Source: Physella acuta (Eukaryota > Mollusca > Gastropoda > Physidae). Taken from it: DNA of 64,000 nucleotides. This document shows, one piece after another, positions 43,948 to 56,329 of the stretch; positions within the stretch are counted from its first letter, which is position 1; the number at the start of each line of letters is the position of its first letter. The notes beneath the pieces were generated by a model. The model was not told where the DNA came from and did not search any database. It was given only the letters and a program-made list of their open reading frames with translations. The stretch spans positions 62,001 to 126,000 of the forward strand of contig NW_026732011.1 of the NCBI RefSeq assembly GCF_028476545.1, written 5' to 3'. Made by a program: the position numbers and the translations under genes.

Positions 43948-45575
43948 TTGTACAACTTCTTAGCTGCGTAAAATTGTCCGGATCCCTTACGCCATCATGA
44001 TTTTATCCGGTAATAATTGTGTCAACTTTATATGGCTTATGCTATTTTGTTCCACACGCGAACGTCAGAGAAGGCTACATTATAAACAATTATTATTTAT
44101 AGCAACAAAAAATATTTTGTTTTAAAATTTGCAATAATAATTGAGAGCTTCTCAAGGTCGAAATTATCGAAACAGAATAATGACAATCTTTTTTTTTTTT
44201 TTTTTTTTTTTTTTTGAAAAAAAAACCATGTTTTTACACTTCATAAAAACTAAATAAATCATATAAAAGGAAGAAATGTTTTTACGAAACAAAAAAAAAA
44301 AAAGCAAAAAAAAAAATTAGATAATTTAAGTTGTTGACCAAATTGTATTTTAAAGAAATCAATTTAAAATATAATTTTCTACAGAAAATCAAGGTTAATG
44401 TTTTATTCTTAAATTCAAATTTGAAAAATTTCGCTGTTAAACGTATACATTTAAAATAACTAGCTCTAATTAATTAAAACAAATATTAAATGAAAACATT
44501 TTGTAAATCTAGAAGCTCGTCTAATAAAAATAGCGAGTAATGAACTTTTATTTAAATGTAAAATAAATCTAAAATTTCAATTGCATAGTAATTGTATATT
44601 TGAACTTTTAAATTATAAATAGAAACAGCAATTAATACACAATTTTATTATTTAAAGTTTTAATTTGTAGTATACAAACAAATACTCTGAAGACGCAATG
44701 ATAGATCAGGCCAAACTGTTTTTTAAAACATAGTAAACGAAAAGCGAACGCTACAAAATTATACATAGCTACCATTCATTGGTGATATATAACAAGGTTT
44801 ATATTAATAAGATTTATTGTATGTACTACAATTAATAAAATAAAACGATGCATTTCAATTGTGTGTCTAACCAAAAAAAACCTACTAAAATGTAGTGAAA
44901 ATGTAAATAAAATAATACCGTTTGAAAATATATTTAAAAATATTTAAATCTTTTTCTAGACGTACACTCTTTATCGAATAAATAGGAATTAAGTAAAACA
45001 AAATCTTTAAAATTTGAACGATTTCGAAAAAATTTCGATATTTTGTGTTTTTAATTTTTTTTTTAGTGTTTTACCATAGAGTTAGTAAGTATTATATTAA
45101 AATTATTTAGAAGCATTGACAATTTTCGCAGACAGTAATAATAGACACAAGTATTATGTTTCAATTTGCATTTTTCACCATAGCTTAAATGTTTAGAAAC
45201 TCAAAAACAACATATCCCATGACACAATATTTAATTATAGAACATTTCGTAATAAACCTTCACACAGTTTCAGTCTTAAGGCAATACAAAATGGCGTCGC
45301 ATTTAGTGGCGCGTCATCTGAGTGTTCAGTTGTGGGTTGTTGTTGAGAGGGCGGGGGGTGGACGTGGGAGTTTTGTGTGGGTGTTTTCTGTGGGAGTTAT
45401 TGCAATGGGTTCGACGCATCTAAACTATTGTTAAGCTTAAATGTCTATTGTATATTTTGTTGTGACCGTTATTAAATTACGTTTATATATTATCGTATTA
45501 TATATTAATATAAAATAATAGTAACACTACTTCTACTACTACTAATACATTTATTTAAAAACAGTCACAATAGTA
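43948..45575. other. Very AT-rich spacer with a T27 run
   Basis: T run at 44189-44215 followed by GAAAAAAAAA. 45290-45400 is GC-richer (GGCGTCGCATTTAGTGGCGC) but unassigned. No gene supported. Confidence 0.5.
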
Positions 45576-45760
<185 letters not shown>

Positions 45761-46057
45761 GATAGATATATAGGCAGCTTCACAATATAACATTTGAGTA
45801 TTGTAAAAAAAAATCGATGCCAATTTATGTACTTTTTCATTCTCCTCTAGAAGCCCATGACAACAGAATACCATTATCCCTCGTTATATGCGGCAGTAGG
45901 TTGCCCTAGCTAAAACCCCATCTGATATGGAATTAAAACAGTAAATCTATCTGCTCTAGACGTGACGGTGCATACACAAAATCAGGTTCTATCACGCTAT
46001 TGAAGACTGTACATCATTTGTGTGCGCACCAGCACAGTGGAAATACATACTCTTTAC

Positions 46058-46058
46058 G

Positions 46059-46098
<40 letters not shown>

Positions 46099-46268
46099 CG
46101 TATGTGTGTATATATTCATTTATTTATTAATATATCTGTATAAGAGTTAAGCTATATATAATATGTATACAGTTATACATACATTTATGTACATTCTATA
46201 TATGTATATGTATATATCTATCTATCTATATATCTATATATCTATATATATATATGAGAAATATGTAA

Positions 46269-46312
<44 letters not shown>

Positions 46313-46400
46313 CATATACCATCATATATATATATATATATATATACATACATATATATGAGAGGGTATATATGTAAATATGTAAATGCATATACATAAA
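46058..46400. repeat. Compound (TA)/(CTAT)n microsatellite cluster
   Basis: Three TA blocks (46063-46097, 46273-46309, 46324-46346) with CTATCTATATATCTATATAT-type links between them. Confidence 0.94.
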
Positions 46401-46904
46401 TATTCATTGTGTATATTGCATACGTTTGTTGACTAATTCACCTAACATTGCCATAAAATACTGTCGTTATGATAGTCTTACACGTAGAATGTTTGATAAT
46501 TATTTACTTTATTTAATTAACAAATAAATCAACTGCTTCGAGAACTCGTATTTCTAATTATTTAATTTATTTATATTTATTTTATTTACATGATTCAGTA
46601 TATCTCGACTGCGACAAAACAAGTTTGATTTATGCTTGTTTCCTGTTTTTGAACTTAAACATATCCGCTGTCTAAAAAAACACACAACGTGGAAGATGGT
46701 GGTAAAAAATTAGATGAAAATTTTATTTTTATTTTTTTAGAGGGGAGAGAAATAAAAGAGAATGAAATTAGGTAAAGGGGAGTTAATGCGCTTAGCGCCA
46801 GGTCCAGACAACTTGTGTAGGAGTGAGAAGGGGAGGGGTGGGTCAAACACATAGCTTACATAAAAAGGTGGGGATGTTTAGTAATCACTCGCATGTAAAC
46901 ACGT
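46401..46904. other. AT-rich spacer, nothing recognised
   Basis: No feature supported. Confidence 0.5.
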
Positions 46905-47290
46905 CATGTCTAACCACACACACTCATACGCACAGACACACATACACACTCGCACACAGGCACACACACACAACACACACACACACACACACACATACAC
47001 ACGCATACGCATACGCGTGCATAAGCATATTCAGGTAGACGTCCACACAAACACTCATGTGTTCACACAGACACAGACATTAACACATACAATTACTTAC
47101 AGAAACATGTTAACACCAAACAAACTTTATTTAAACACCATCGCTCGATTAAACACACATAAGCATACAACAAACCAATACACACACACACACACATACA
47201 CAACCTTACCAAGCCACCCACACATAACCTTACGAAGCCACACACATACACACACACACACACACACACAATCTTAAACGTAACACACCC
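46905..47290. repeat. (CA)n microsatellite
   Basis: CACACA runs at 46960-46995, 47181-47205 and 47245-47272, with ACACTC, ACATAC and CGCATA interruptions between them. Confidence 0.95.
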
Positions 47291-47400
47291 AACCTTACGA
47301 AATCACAAACACACATAACCTTGTGAAGCCAAACACACATACACACACACAACCTTACCAAGCCATACACACTCAACCCTACGAAGCCACACATCCACGC
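47195..47400. repeat. CCTTACGAAGCCACACAC tandem repeat grown within (CA)n
   Basis: Seven or so units of AACCTTACGAAGCCA + a CA-rich linker of variable length, interleaved with the CA microsatellite. Confidence 0.85.
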
Positions 47401-47690
47401 AAATAATCAAGTAAAACGATATCAGAGACTATTTGATCCCACGCCGACCTACATCAAGATCATATTTCCCTAATCATCACGTGACCGGTAAGTACTTGCG
47501 CAATGACACTACCGCGCATCTTGTCTTTGTGTTTACTTCCACTTGTATAGTACTGTTTTTGTGGTGTGTTTTTTTTTTTCGTCTCACCCTATATAAGTAT
47601 TTACATTGACATACGTGGTTTCACAATAACAACACAACGTGTTAGCTTAACTGTGTGATTCTTTGAAGCCCCCTACTAAGCAGTGTTTCT

Positions 47691-47852
47691 TCCAGACTGT
47701 TTTGTCCGGGGGGGGGGGGGGCGGTGGCGGACAATGGTAAAAGTATATGTTTTCTATATAAATTCAATTTCGTTCAGGGGGTGAGGGCGGTAGACTTAAT
47801 GGGGGGGGGGGGGGGCAAGCCCCACCGAAGAGTTGTCTGGATAGAAACTCTG
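47691..47852 (-). mobile_element. hAT-N1 copy 5
   Basis: 162 bp from CAGTGTTTCTTCCAGACTG to GTCTGGATAGAAACTCTG, with an exact 8-bp target duplication CTACTAAG at 47683-47690 and 47853-47860. Core phrases are in reverse orientation to copy 1 and separated by G tracts. Second fully exact duplication for this family. Confidence 0.95.
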
Positions 47853-47860
47853 CTACTAAG

Positions 47861-48173
47861 ATGCAGCCAGACCTCTCCACCGAACTAGTCTGCTCTCTTT
47901 AGTTAAGCCCACAAAAGCCCCCCAGCCCTTGATTCTAGTTCACTATGAGTGTAGGCGGACGTACTTTGTACATTTGTAAAATGATATTCTGATTGATGTT
48001 AAAAGCTCTGTCGTCAATTAACTTATTAATTATCTCTGGGAACGTAATCATCTTTCTAGTTTAGACGATGATATTCCTAGGTATGACTTTATTTTTTTTA
48101 AACGACTGACCCAGACATTTAATAGCGGTAGACAGCTAAGTGGTTGTGTCAAATCAAGTAAAAGTATTGTATA
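47861..48173. other. Spacer, nothing recognised
   Basis: No feature supported. Confidence 0.5.
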
Positions 48174-48503
48174 GGGCGAGCGAGAGAGAGAGGGGGGGGG
48201 GAGGGAGGGAGAGGGAGAGAGAGAAATAGAGAAATAGTGAGAGAGGGAGAGAGAGGGAAAGATAGGGAGAGAGAGGGAGAGAGGGAGAGAGGGGAGAGTG
48301 AAGGAGAGAGAGAAAGAGAGAAACAAAGAGGGAGAGAGAGAGGGGGAGAGAAAGAAGGAGAGAGACAGAGAGAGGGAGAGAGAGTAAAGATAGAGATAGA
48401 TAAAGAGGGAGAGAATGAGAGAGTGAGAGAGAGATGGAGAGAAATAGAGAGAGAGAGAGAGGGAGAGAGAGAGAGAGAGAGGGAGAGAGAGAGAGGGAGA
48501 AGT
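48174..48503. repeat. (GA)n purine tract, ~330 bp
   Basis: Almost pure purine on the plus strand (GAGAGA, GGGAGA, GAAAGA words). Serine/leucine-rich frames on the minus strand are compositional. Confidence 0.96.
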
Positions 48504-49309
48504 GGTTTAAAAGCACCGTTTAGAAATAAAGAATAACGTGAATAGAAAGGAAAATGGAAAACAGTGCGATAATAACTGATAATTATTTAGAAATTTGATG
48601 AATGAAAGAAGGAGAGATATTAAAAAAAAAACACAATAATTGAGATTTAGAAGAAGTTAAAAAAGAAATTATGAACGTGTGGAATGTAGAGAGAAAGAGA
48701 GAGATAAAAATGGGAGGCAGGAAGAGGAATATTTTTTTGAATAAGTGCTGAGGTTTAGGAGATAATGCAACGGAGTTAAGGGTGATAGAAGAGTAGGAAA
48801 CTGTGAGCAGGGAAGATGATGAGAGAGACAGAGAGAGTAAGAGAGAGAGAGAGAGAGAGAATTGGAGTAGAAAGAGATGAACATTTTGATAGTTTGACAA
48901 TTTAAACATGTCTACACGTGAACTGGAACAAGAACTCAGCAACCTCTAACCACAGAAGGAAGTATCTTATAATTAGAAACACCAGGAACTTCGTTATTAA
49001 TCAGTTTAGTTGGTTTACCAAATGTTTACGAATTTTAAATTAGATTTAATAGGAGTTTTGAAATTACCTTCGATTTTATTCGCCGGGTATTTCCTCTGGG
49101 TGTTTTCTCTCAATATCACCCCGTTAGACAACCTCCCCAACCACTTTCACCTCAACACAACATCAACCTATCTGTGTTTTTCTTAAAACTATAACCGATT
49201 TAAGATGCAACCGTAATAATTGTTTCCGATTACATTGCAACAAAAAAAAAAAGAAAGAATATAATTTTTTTTTAAAAACATTTAAAAATCCCAAAACTGA
49301 AAGACCAGT
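48504..49309. other. Spacer with a second short (GA)n run
   Basis: GA run at 48826-48860. Otherwise no recognised feature. Confidence 0.5.
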
Positions 49310-49567
49310 CGGCGTGGTCGGGTAGGTAAGACTTAAGCAGCTAAACCGAAAAGTCCCGGGTTCAAATATTCGGCCTAATGAAGCTCGATAGCTGGTAACA
49401 AACAGAAACACATTAAGGAAAGAAAACTAAAAAAACAACATTTCAGCCTTGTAGTTTGTTTTCGGATGGACACAGGCTACGGAAGCTAATCCAAAAAGAA
49501 AAGCTGGCTGAAGTTGGTCGAGAATAGAGAATATCACTTCCAAAATTGCAATCAAGAACGAAGAAGA
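49310..49567 (+). mobile_element. SINE-A copy
   Basis: CGGCGTGGTCGGGTAGGTAA, AAGTCCCGGGTTCAAATATT (diverged box B), AAGCTCGATAGCTGG, CAGCCTTGTAGTTTGTTTTC, GGCTACGGAAGCTAATCC, AAAAAGAAAAGCTGGCTGAA and tail ATCAAGAACGAAGAAG. G-rich sequence at 49660-49730 lies beyond it. Confidence 0.88.
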
Positions 49568-49805
49568 CATACGCCGAGATAGATATATGATACGGAGACA
49601 GAGCTACGTCAGTTTGGAATCCAGACATGGGATAGGAAAACATCAGAGAAGTTTGAGGTGGAAGAAGAAAGGGGGAGGGGGTGGGGGTAAGCGGGGAGGG
49701 GGAGGGGGGCAGGTGGGGGTAGGGGTAAGAAGGCCAAAGTCTATGGTCAGCTGTTGAGCCACAAGGGTGGGTGTATGGATATACCTAATGTCAACCTGAC
49801 TCTAT

Positions 49806-49985
49806 TCTGGGGGGAAAAAAAGTTCAAATATCGGACTCGAATGTGTTAGACGTCCCTGAGTTCACTCAGCACTAATGGGTACCTAGCTTCAGTATGGATA
49901 ATAAAAGCGGCTAAGCTTACTGCATGTCACTGTATACATCCATATACTTTGATCAGATAATAAGAATAACTCTGCCCCATCTACA
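49806..49985 (+). mobile_element. SINE-B copy, head eroded
   Basis: CGTCCCTGAGTTCACTCAGC, ACTAATGGGTACCTAGCTTC, AAGCGGCTAAGCTTACTGCA and tail ACTCTGCCCCATCTACAT match SINE-B body order. Box A/B region not recognisable. Confidence 0.65.
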
Positions 49986-50634
49986 TGATTGAATGTCTGG
50001 TTTCAGATCTCAAGCATAGATGAGTGATGAAGGGTTAACTAGGTACAAATGGACTAATCACATTACTCTATTAGATTGCGTCTTGATTTTTGCAATCATC
50101 CAATGGTCTATCATACTATGAGGCCATTTATTTATGTATTCTATAATAAAAACAAATGACATATCAACAGTAGTACACTCCAACCACATGACATATGTCA
50201 TCCGAATTACTATCAAGTCAGATGTCATATGTCACAAACTACCACTTGTCTTAATGACATGTTCTGTAGTAAATGAGTAATTAGTTTATTTTGTCTGGTG
50301 AATTCTATCACCCCCAACCGACCTCTAAGTTTACGACATCCTGTGCAACCATTAGCTTTGTTTTTGTTGTCTTTGTTTTGTCTAATTGGTTTCTTTCAAT
50401 GCTCGGAACAATCAACACTAATGGCAGATGCCATTGATTTTAAAACAAACACCACAAAAGAGCTATCACATGTGACGTCAGCAATTCTCAATTAGAATGC
50501 TAAAAGCCATCTCGGAATATCTATTTTAAGCTGTCAGCTAAACTAGGAAAGAAAAATCAGTAAAACTTTAAAGTTATAATACATGTTATTAAAAGCTAGG
50601 GATTTCGAATTAGCCAGTATCAACTTAAAAGAAA
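49986..50634. other. Spacer with ATGACATATGTCAT-type words
   Basis: The palindrome TGACATATGTCA (50189-50200) and related CATATGTCA words recur over 50155-50265, perhaps a decayed short repeat. No gene seen. Confidence 0.5.
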
Positions 50635-50940
50635 AAAATGATATTTAAACGGGATATTGATATTGTTTATCACATGTTGCAAATGCTTATGAAGAATGTG
50701 TTGTTTTTATTTAATTTAATAAATAACTTAAAATAAAAAATAATGATGTTCAAAGGGGATATTGATACTGTTTATCACATGTTGTAATTGCTTATGAATA
50801 ATGTGTTGTTTTTATTTAATTTAATAAATAACTTAAAAGAAAAAATAATGATGTTCAAAGGGATATTGATACTGTTTATCACATGTTGTAATTGCTTATG
50901 AATAATGTGTTGTTTTTATTTAATTTAATAAATAAATGCA
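50635..50940. repeat. 105-bp tandem repeat, three units
   Basis: TTTATCACATGTTG recurs at 50666, 50771 and 50875. Units share AATGATGTTCAAAGGGATAT, GCTTATGAATAATGTGTTGT and TTTTATTTAATTTAATAAAT. High identity suggests a recent amplification. Confidence 0.95.
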
Positions 50941-51455
50941 TTTTGCTCTTTGTGATTTTTGTAAAACTAAATATTTCCTGAGAAAATTTTAAATGGTATA
51001 GGCTACATCTAAATATTCTGGAATCTTTTTTTCGATATCTGTGGGTGAAATGCAAGTGTGAATCTGAAACAATCATGTACAACGGATAGGTAAGTAGATT
51101 TGATGAGGTCTAGTCCATTTTTTTATGAGGCCTAATCCATTTTTTCGAAAAAAAAAAACAATTTTTCTTTGTAGCTTTCTAAATTAAGTGTCAATTAAAG
51201 TAGTATGCTAATTTTTGTTGGAAAAAAGGTATACATTAAAATAATTTTTTAATACTAAATTATCGAAAATCCCAACTTTAGTTAACAAAAAAAAAACAAA
51301 AAAAAAACAAACAACATTTATAAGTCGATTTCCCCAAAATCGTACAGAAGTGACTTAGCAGTTTAAGAAAGCTGCCTCCTCATTTTAGATTTTGATTGTC
51401 TTCCTGTTCGATCAAGTTACTACTGAAGTCATAGTAAGTAGGGTAGGTTCCCCTT
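50941..51455. other. AT-rich spacer, nothing recognised
   Basis: No feature supported. Confidence 0.5.
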
Positions 51456-51640
51456 GCAGACCTAACTATTCATAGCGTAGATGAAGTAGAGTTCACCTGT
51501 TTCTTGACATCAGCGTATCGCTTTGACCTTTTAAAAAACGAATATGTATCCTCAGTTTTCAAATAATATTTCTTTATAAATTTTAAATCCCTTAGGTTTA
51601 AACACGAGACTCTCTGTATACTAACATCGTGATTAGGTTT
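51456..51640 (-). mobile_element. SINE-B remnant, split
   Basis: The tail block GCAGACCTAACTATTCATAG with TAGATGAAGTAGAGTTCACC is at 51456-51520. A box-B-like AGTCTCGTGTTTAAACC trace on the minus strand lies at 51595-51615, with the body between them replaced by AT-rich sequence. Confidence 0.6.
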
Positions 51641-52083
51641 TAAAAAAAATATTTTCTAGTGTTTAGTCACGTAATTGACCGAACATGACCCAATTATAGG
51701 CCAAACCTTTTTCCGTCTAGACTCTAACAAACGAGTGATAATTAATTTCGTGCTGTGTTTATTCCCATTTTATGGTAATAGAAACAGTCGCTAGACAAAA
51801 GTAATAAACCATAAGAAAGATAAATCCAAAACCTAATTATTAGTAATGAAACAACACTTTTGGCAAAGCTAGGTATAAACACAGCTTGAATGAGAAATCC
51901 CGAAGTCAATGGTTTGATCTTCATTGTGTAAAAATTAAACAGATTTTTATTTTAAATTAATTTAATTGTCTTAAACATTTGAAATAGTAATAATAATTTA
52001 TTTGATGATTTTACACAGCATCAAAGACATGAACATCAATTGCACATATAGTAATAAAATGGAGAAAACAAAATGGTCTAATA

Positions 52084-52300
52084 CAGGGGTCTCCAAACTT
52101 TTCAGACCGAGGGCCACATTAACTATCAAATTTCAGTTTGGGGGCCAGTTTCTTCCAGGCATGTCTTTGATTTCTCTCGGCAAAGTTCCTCAACCATCAC
52201 CAACAAACAATTTTTCCTTAGACAAAAAGATCTCCGCGGGCCGGATGAGAGGACTTCGCGGGCCGCATTCGGCCCGCGGGCCGTAGTTTGGAGACCCCTG
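52084..52300 (+). mobile_element. hAT-N3 non-autonomous DNA transposon, intact ends
   Basis: 217 bp bounded by perfect 16-bp inverted ends CAGGGGTCTCCAAACT / AGTTTGGAGACCCCTG, with an exact 8-bp target duplication GTCTAATA at 52076-52083 and 52301-52308. The inner part carries GGGCCACATTAACTATCAAA and the G/C-rich CGCGGGCCGCATTCGGCCCG, typical of the widespread hAT (Charlie-type) miniature elements. No transposase coding; the frame crossing it (52002-52286) is incidental. Confidence 0.96.
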
Positions 52301-52308
52301 GTCTAATA

Positions 52309-52689
52309 CCTAGATTTGTTTTTTAAAATGATATCAAAAGATTTATTTGATTAGTTTAATGAATTAAAAAAAGCATGTGGAAAACATAATATTTACTAAG
52401 TTGATGTTCGCCAACTCAAGCCTAAGACCTAGACTAAAATTTTTTTTTTTTTAATTTAATAGTTTATTATCAATTTATTTCAATTCTTTGACAACTAAAC
52501 CTGGGGGCAAAGATTGTATTAGTTTCTCAGCCTTTTCTATGTCCTGGATCACCAATGTATTCAGATAGCGACTGCAGCGAACTTTGAACTTCACATTGTA
52601 TTTGTTCTTCTTGATTTTCACAGACTTGGCTTGGATTTGTTTAGGCATGATTGTGGTTCCATTTTATGAAATAATGAACCACAAAAAAT

Positions 52690-52726
<37 letters not shown>

Positions 52727-53639
52727 CATTTTTACAGAGGTTTATTTTCAAATGTGTTATTGTTATAACAAATCAACGTATATGCAGCTTAACTTGCCTT
52801 TACATAAAAGTTTCTAGGTTTAAGATAACTAAATCTAATATCAGAAGATAAATATATCATTGGTCATTTTTTTATACATATCAATTTTAGGTACCACAAA
52901 AAAAATCAAATAGATGCTTTTTGGACCGTATGTTAGAAAACATAAATGGTCAATTTCTTCCACTTTTAAAAATTATTTTCCAAACTTATGTTTAAACTTA
53001 AAGATTTCCCTATTTTAAACTATTGTAAAATATAAAACACGCCTAAAAATATTTTTTTATATCATGTCAACAAAAAACGAACCATAATTTTTATACCAAA
53101 ATGTCTTTCTCACAAAGCGAGCAACGGTAAAACCTGCACCAGCCTACTCTCAAGACTAAAGACCACTAGATTTAACTAGATTACCTCCCTCTACACAAGA
53201 ACGTTAACCCCGGCAGGTCTCACTAAACACTGAACTCGTTCTCGTAAGGTCAGAGTTCAACGTAAATCGTGAACTAACTTGTTTTCTTCAATCCACTTCC
53301 GGTTGCCTCCGACCTTACGGAACATCAATGCTTAATGGCTGCATTCGCTCGTATTCGAAACAAAAAATACATGCGATTTTTTTCACGTATCGATACTTTA
53401 ATATAGGGTAATGTATTGTCTTTTTATCCGTGTACGAAGATGTAGTCGAATACGTTATGTGGCGTGACTTGGAGATTGTGAGCTGTTTTTAGAGACCGAA
53501 TAAAAACGACAGCGATGGATACACTGATCTATGTGTAGTGGAGTTTGATATAGTTGTTAGACCAAAATGGAATGGGCTTTAAATCACAAGAACGAATGAG
53601 GACGTTTTTGGTATTTTGTTTTGTAACAAGTGTAGTACA
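52309..53639. other. AT-rich spacer with a T35 run
   Basis: T run at 52692-52726. Otherwise unique sequence, no gene supported. Confidence 0.5.
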
Positions 53640-54180
53640 TTCACGGCTAGGTTCACAGCTAGAGTTACAGTGTCACAGCTAGAGTCACAGCTAGAGTTGA
53701 AGCTAGAGTCAAAGCTAGGGTCAAAAGCTACGGTCATGGCTAGTGACAGCCAGGGTCGCAGCTAGGGTCACAGCTAGTGTAAACATCAAGAGTCACAGCT
53801 AGGGTCACAGCTATGGTTATGGCTAGTCACAACTAGGGTCACAGCTAAACTTAATCTAGAGTCAAAGCTAGAGTCACAGCTAGTCATAGCTACATCACAG
53901 TAACGGTCACAGGTTGTAAGTGTTTTAGAATCACAACTATGGTCACAGCTAGGGTCACAGTAGATTCAAAGCTAGAATCACTCCTGCAGTCGCATTGTCA
54001 CATTTATATTATTAGATAGTCACAGCTAGAGTAACAGCTAGAATCACTGCTAGGATTACATTCTTACATGTAGAGTACCGGCTACTCACAGCTAGAATTA
54101 CATTCTTACAGCTAGAGCCATGGCTAGTTACAGCTAGAATTACATTCTTACAGCTAGAGCCACGGCTACAACATTACCAC
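53640..54180. repeat. 12-bp minisatellite (GTCACAGCTAGG)
   Basis: About 40 diverged units of GTCACAGCTAGG / GTTACAGCTAGA with length variants. Units near the right end lengthen to AGCTAGAATTACATTCTTAC, which itself is tandem (three copies). Confidence 0.92.
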
Positions 54181-54424
54181 CCGAAACAGCATCACACATT
54201 TTACGTTTTCACGTGATCTAGTACAAAATACAAGACATCAAAGCCTGCCTATTTCAACAATGCATGTTCTTTTGTTAATTATGGCAGGCAATCAATAATG
54301 CTAATTATCATCATTCAGAATTACGAACCATATTTTGTAGGCTAATGAGTGGGTGCAATTAAAAAAAAAAGAAAACATAAAAGAAAATTATTGATTTATT
54401 ATATTTTCTTTCCGGCATCTGTGT

Positions 54425-54472
54425 TTGTGTGTGTGTGTGTGGAGGGGGGCGGTGGGGGGGGGGGGGGGTGGA
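54425..54472. repeat. (GT)n followed by poly-G tract
   Basis: TGTGTGTGTG then GGAGGGGGGCGGTGGGGGGG. Confidence 0.9.
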
Positions 54473-54490
54473 CAGCTCCACGTAAGACGC

Positions 54491-54492
54491 CA

Positions 54493-54536
<44 letters not shown>

Positions 54537-54616
54537 CTTATATATATAGCTTATATATATAGCTTATATATATAGCTTATATATATAGCTTATATATATA
54601 GCTTATATATATATAG

Positions 54617-54671
<55 letters not shown>
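54491..54671. repeat. (TA)n with a 15-bp AGCTTATATATAT repeat
   Basis: A TA run (54500-54534), then seven units of AGCTTATATATAT(AT), then a TA run of about 50 bp. The 15-mer array seems to have formed from the microsatellite after an AGCTT interruption. Confidence 0.95.
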
Positions 54672-54674
<3 letters not shown>

Positions 54675-54759
54675 TGAAAACAATGAAACGCTGTACAAGT
54701 TAACACCTTCCCATTAACACGTGACATACCCAGGTAAAACAAAACCCTCTACCAACGCC

Positions 54760-55195
54760 CACGCGGAAGAAGATAATTAGAGGAGCCTGATTGTTGCGAG
54801 AATTAATTGCGATTTGACGATCCCCGCTAGATTAAGTCCCCAGCTTCCTCCCCCCCCCCCCCCCCCCACCCCCCACCCCACCACTAATCACTCCCAACCA
54901 ATCAGAAGTTGAAAAATAAAATGCAGTCTTGTTTCCTATCGCTGAGCGCTGGTTGCAATTAAACGAATTTATGTGGGCGCCGGCCGGCAAACCTTGACAA
55001 AGCCGGAAGCGATCACAGACCGATCCGGTCTCTGGCGAAGATTGGAACCGGATTTTTTTTTTTAATGGGACAGGCGATATCCGCGGACAAAAATGTCTTA
55101 GAGTAACGCGAACGGCCCGGACAATAGCCGTTTGATTCCAGGTCTGATCGATTTAATTAATGACTTTGTTTGATCGATCACTGTCTTGTTGACGT
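54760..55195. promoter_or_regulatory. Candidate conserved non-coding / regulatory island
   Basis: Repeat-free, GC-richer block rich in homeodomain-like words: GAATTAATTGC (54800-54810), CCAATCAG (54898-54905), TGATCGAT (55145-55152), TTAATTAA (55153-55160) and TGATCGATCA palindrome (55171-55180). ATCCGGT/ACCGGAT (55023-55029/55047-55053) forms a stem. A C tract at 54850-54867 interrupts it. No open frame. Regulatory role is inferred from composition and motif density only. Confidence 0.4.
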
Positions 55196-55589
55196 TTTTT
55201 TTTTATCAGGGATTGCTGAGGATGTACTTTTTAACACCATTTTTTTTTTGGTTGTTTGAAAAAGGTTTGCAAACAAATTGTGTTTCGTAAAATAAGGCGA
55301 AAGTATAAATATAAATAAATAATACAATGATATTTTCACATAAAGACTTATTTTTTTATTTATTTTTCTATGTTTAAAAAAAAAATCCAGCGAAAATGTA
55401 CTTCTTTGCAGCCTTAAACGTATTCTCAAAGCGCCCATTTTGATAATGGTTAGATTACTGTAAACAACCTAGGCGGTGCAAAACGGGCGAGAAAATTGTG
55501 GGAATATCTCAAAATGGCTGATACTTAACCTAAAATGGGAACACATTTTTTTCAAGGATAATTTATTTCCAAAAAGTAAAACAAGTTCA
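55196..55589. other. AT-rich spacer, nothing recognised
   Basis: No feature supported. Confidence 0.5.
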
Positions 55590-56110
55590 TGGTTACTTGC
55601 CCTTTTAGCAACCCAGGGTTATGTGTTCATACTTCGTTAACATTGCTTAGCTGATGATTTGAAGCTTACGTTTTGTTAAAGAAAGCTCTTATAGTTACTT
55701 ACCTTTTTAGCTACCCAGGGTTATATGTTCATTCACCGTTAACATTTCTTAGCTGATGATTTGAAGCTTACATTTCTTTAAAGAAAGCACTTATAGTTTC
55801 TTGCTCTTTTAGCTATCCAGGGTTATATGTTCGTACATCGTTAACATTGCTTAGCTGCTGATTTGAAGCTTACGTTTTGTTAAAGAAAGCACTTATGGTT
55901 ACTTACCTTTTTAGCTACCGCGGGTTATATGTTCGTACATAGTTAACATTGCTTGCTTGGCTGCTGATTTGAAGCTTACGTTTTATTAATGAAAGAAAAC
56001 ACTCATGGTTACTTGCCCTTTTACCTATTCAGGGTTGTATTTTCATACATCGTTAACATGCCTTAGCTGCTGATTTGAAGTGTGTTTTGTTAAAGAAAGC
56101 ACTCAACCGT
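55590..56110. repeat. ~102-bp tandem repeat, five units
   Basis: CAGGGTT recurs at about 55614, 55716, 55818, 55919 and 56030. Units share TTACTTACCTTTTTAGCTAC, ATATGTTCATACATCGTTAA, CATTGCTTAGCTGCTGATTT, GAAGCTTACGTTTTGTTAA and AGAAAGCACTTAT. The last unit carries a short insertion. Confidence 0.94.
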
Positions 56111-56329
56111 ATATGTTTAATAGTATCAGATGTGTATCTATTTTTGCCTCATTAGGTTAAAAACAAATGGGGCCTACGCATGAAACTGTGTAGAGCAAAT
56201 TATTAACAAAGACGATTTTATTTTGGAATTACAATTATAATTCCAGTTTAGTATGACTAATGTATTTTACAATTTAAGACGTGAAAAAATATACGTCCTA
56301 TTTTTCTGTCAATGTCAAATATAATAACA

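Noticed and set aside
52002-52286. 94-codon frame over the G/C-rich part of hAT-N3
   Set aside because: Starts in unique AT-rich flank and ends inside a 217-bp miniature element; no relation to hAT transposase.
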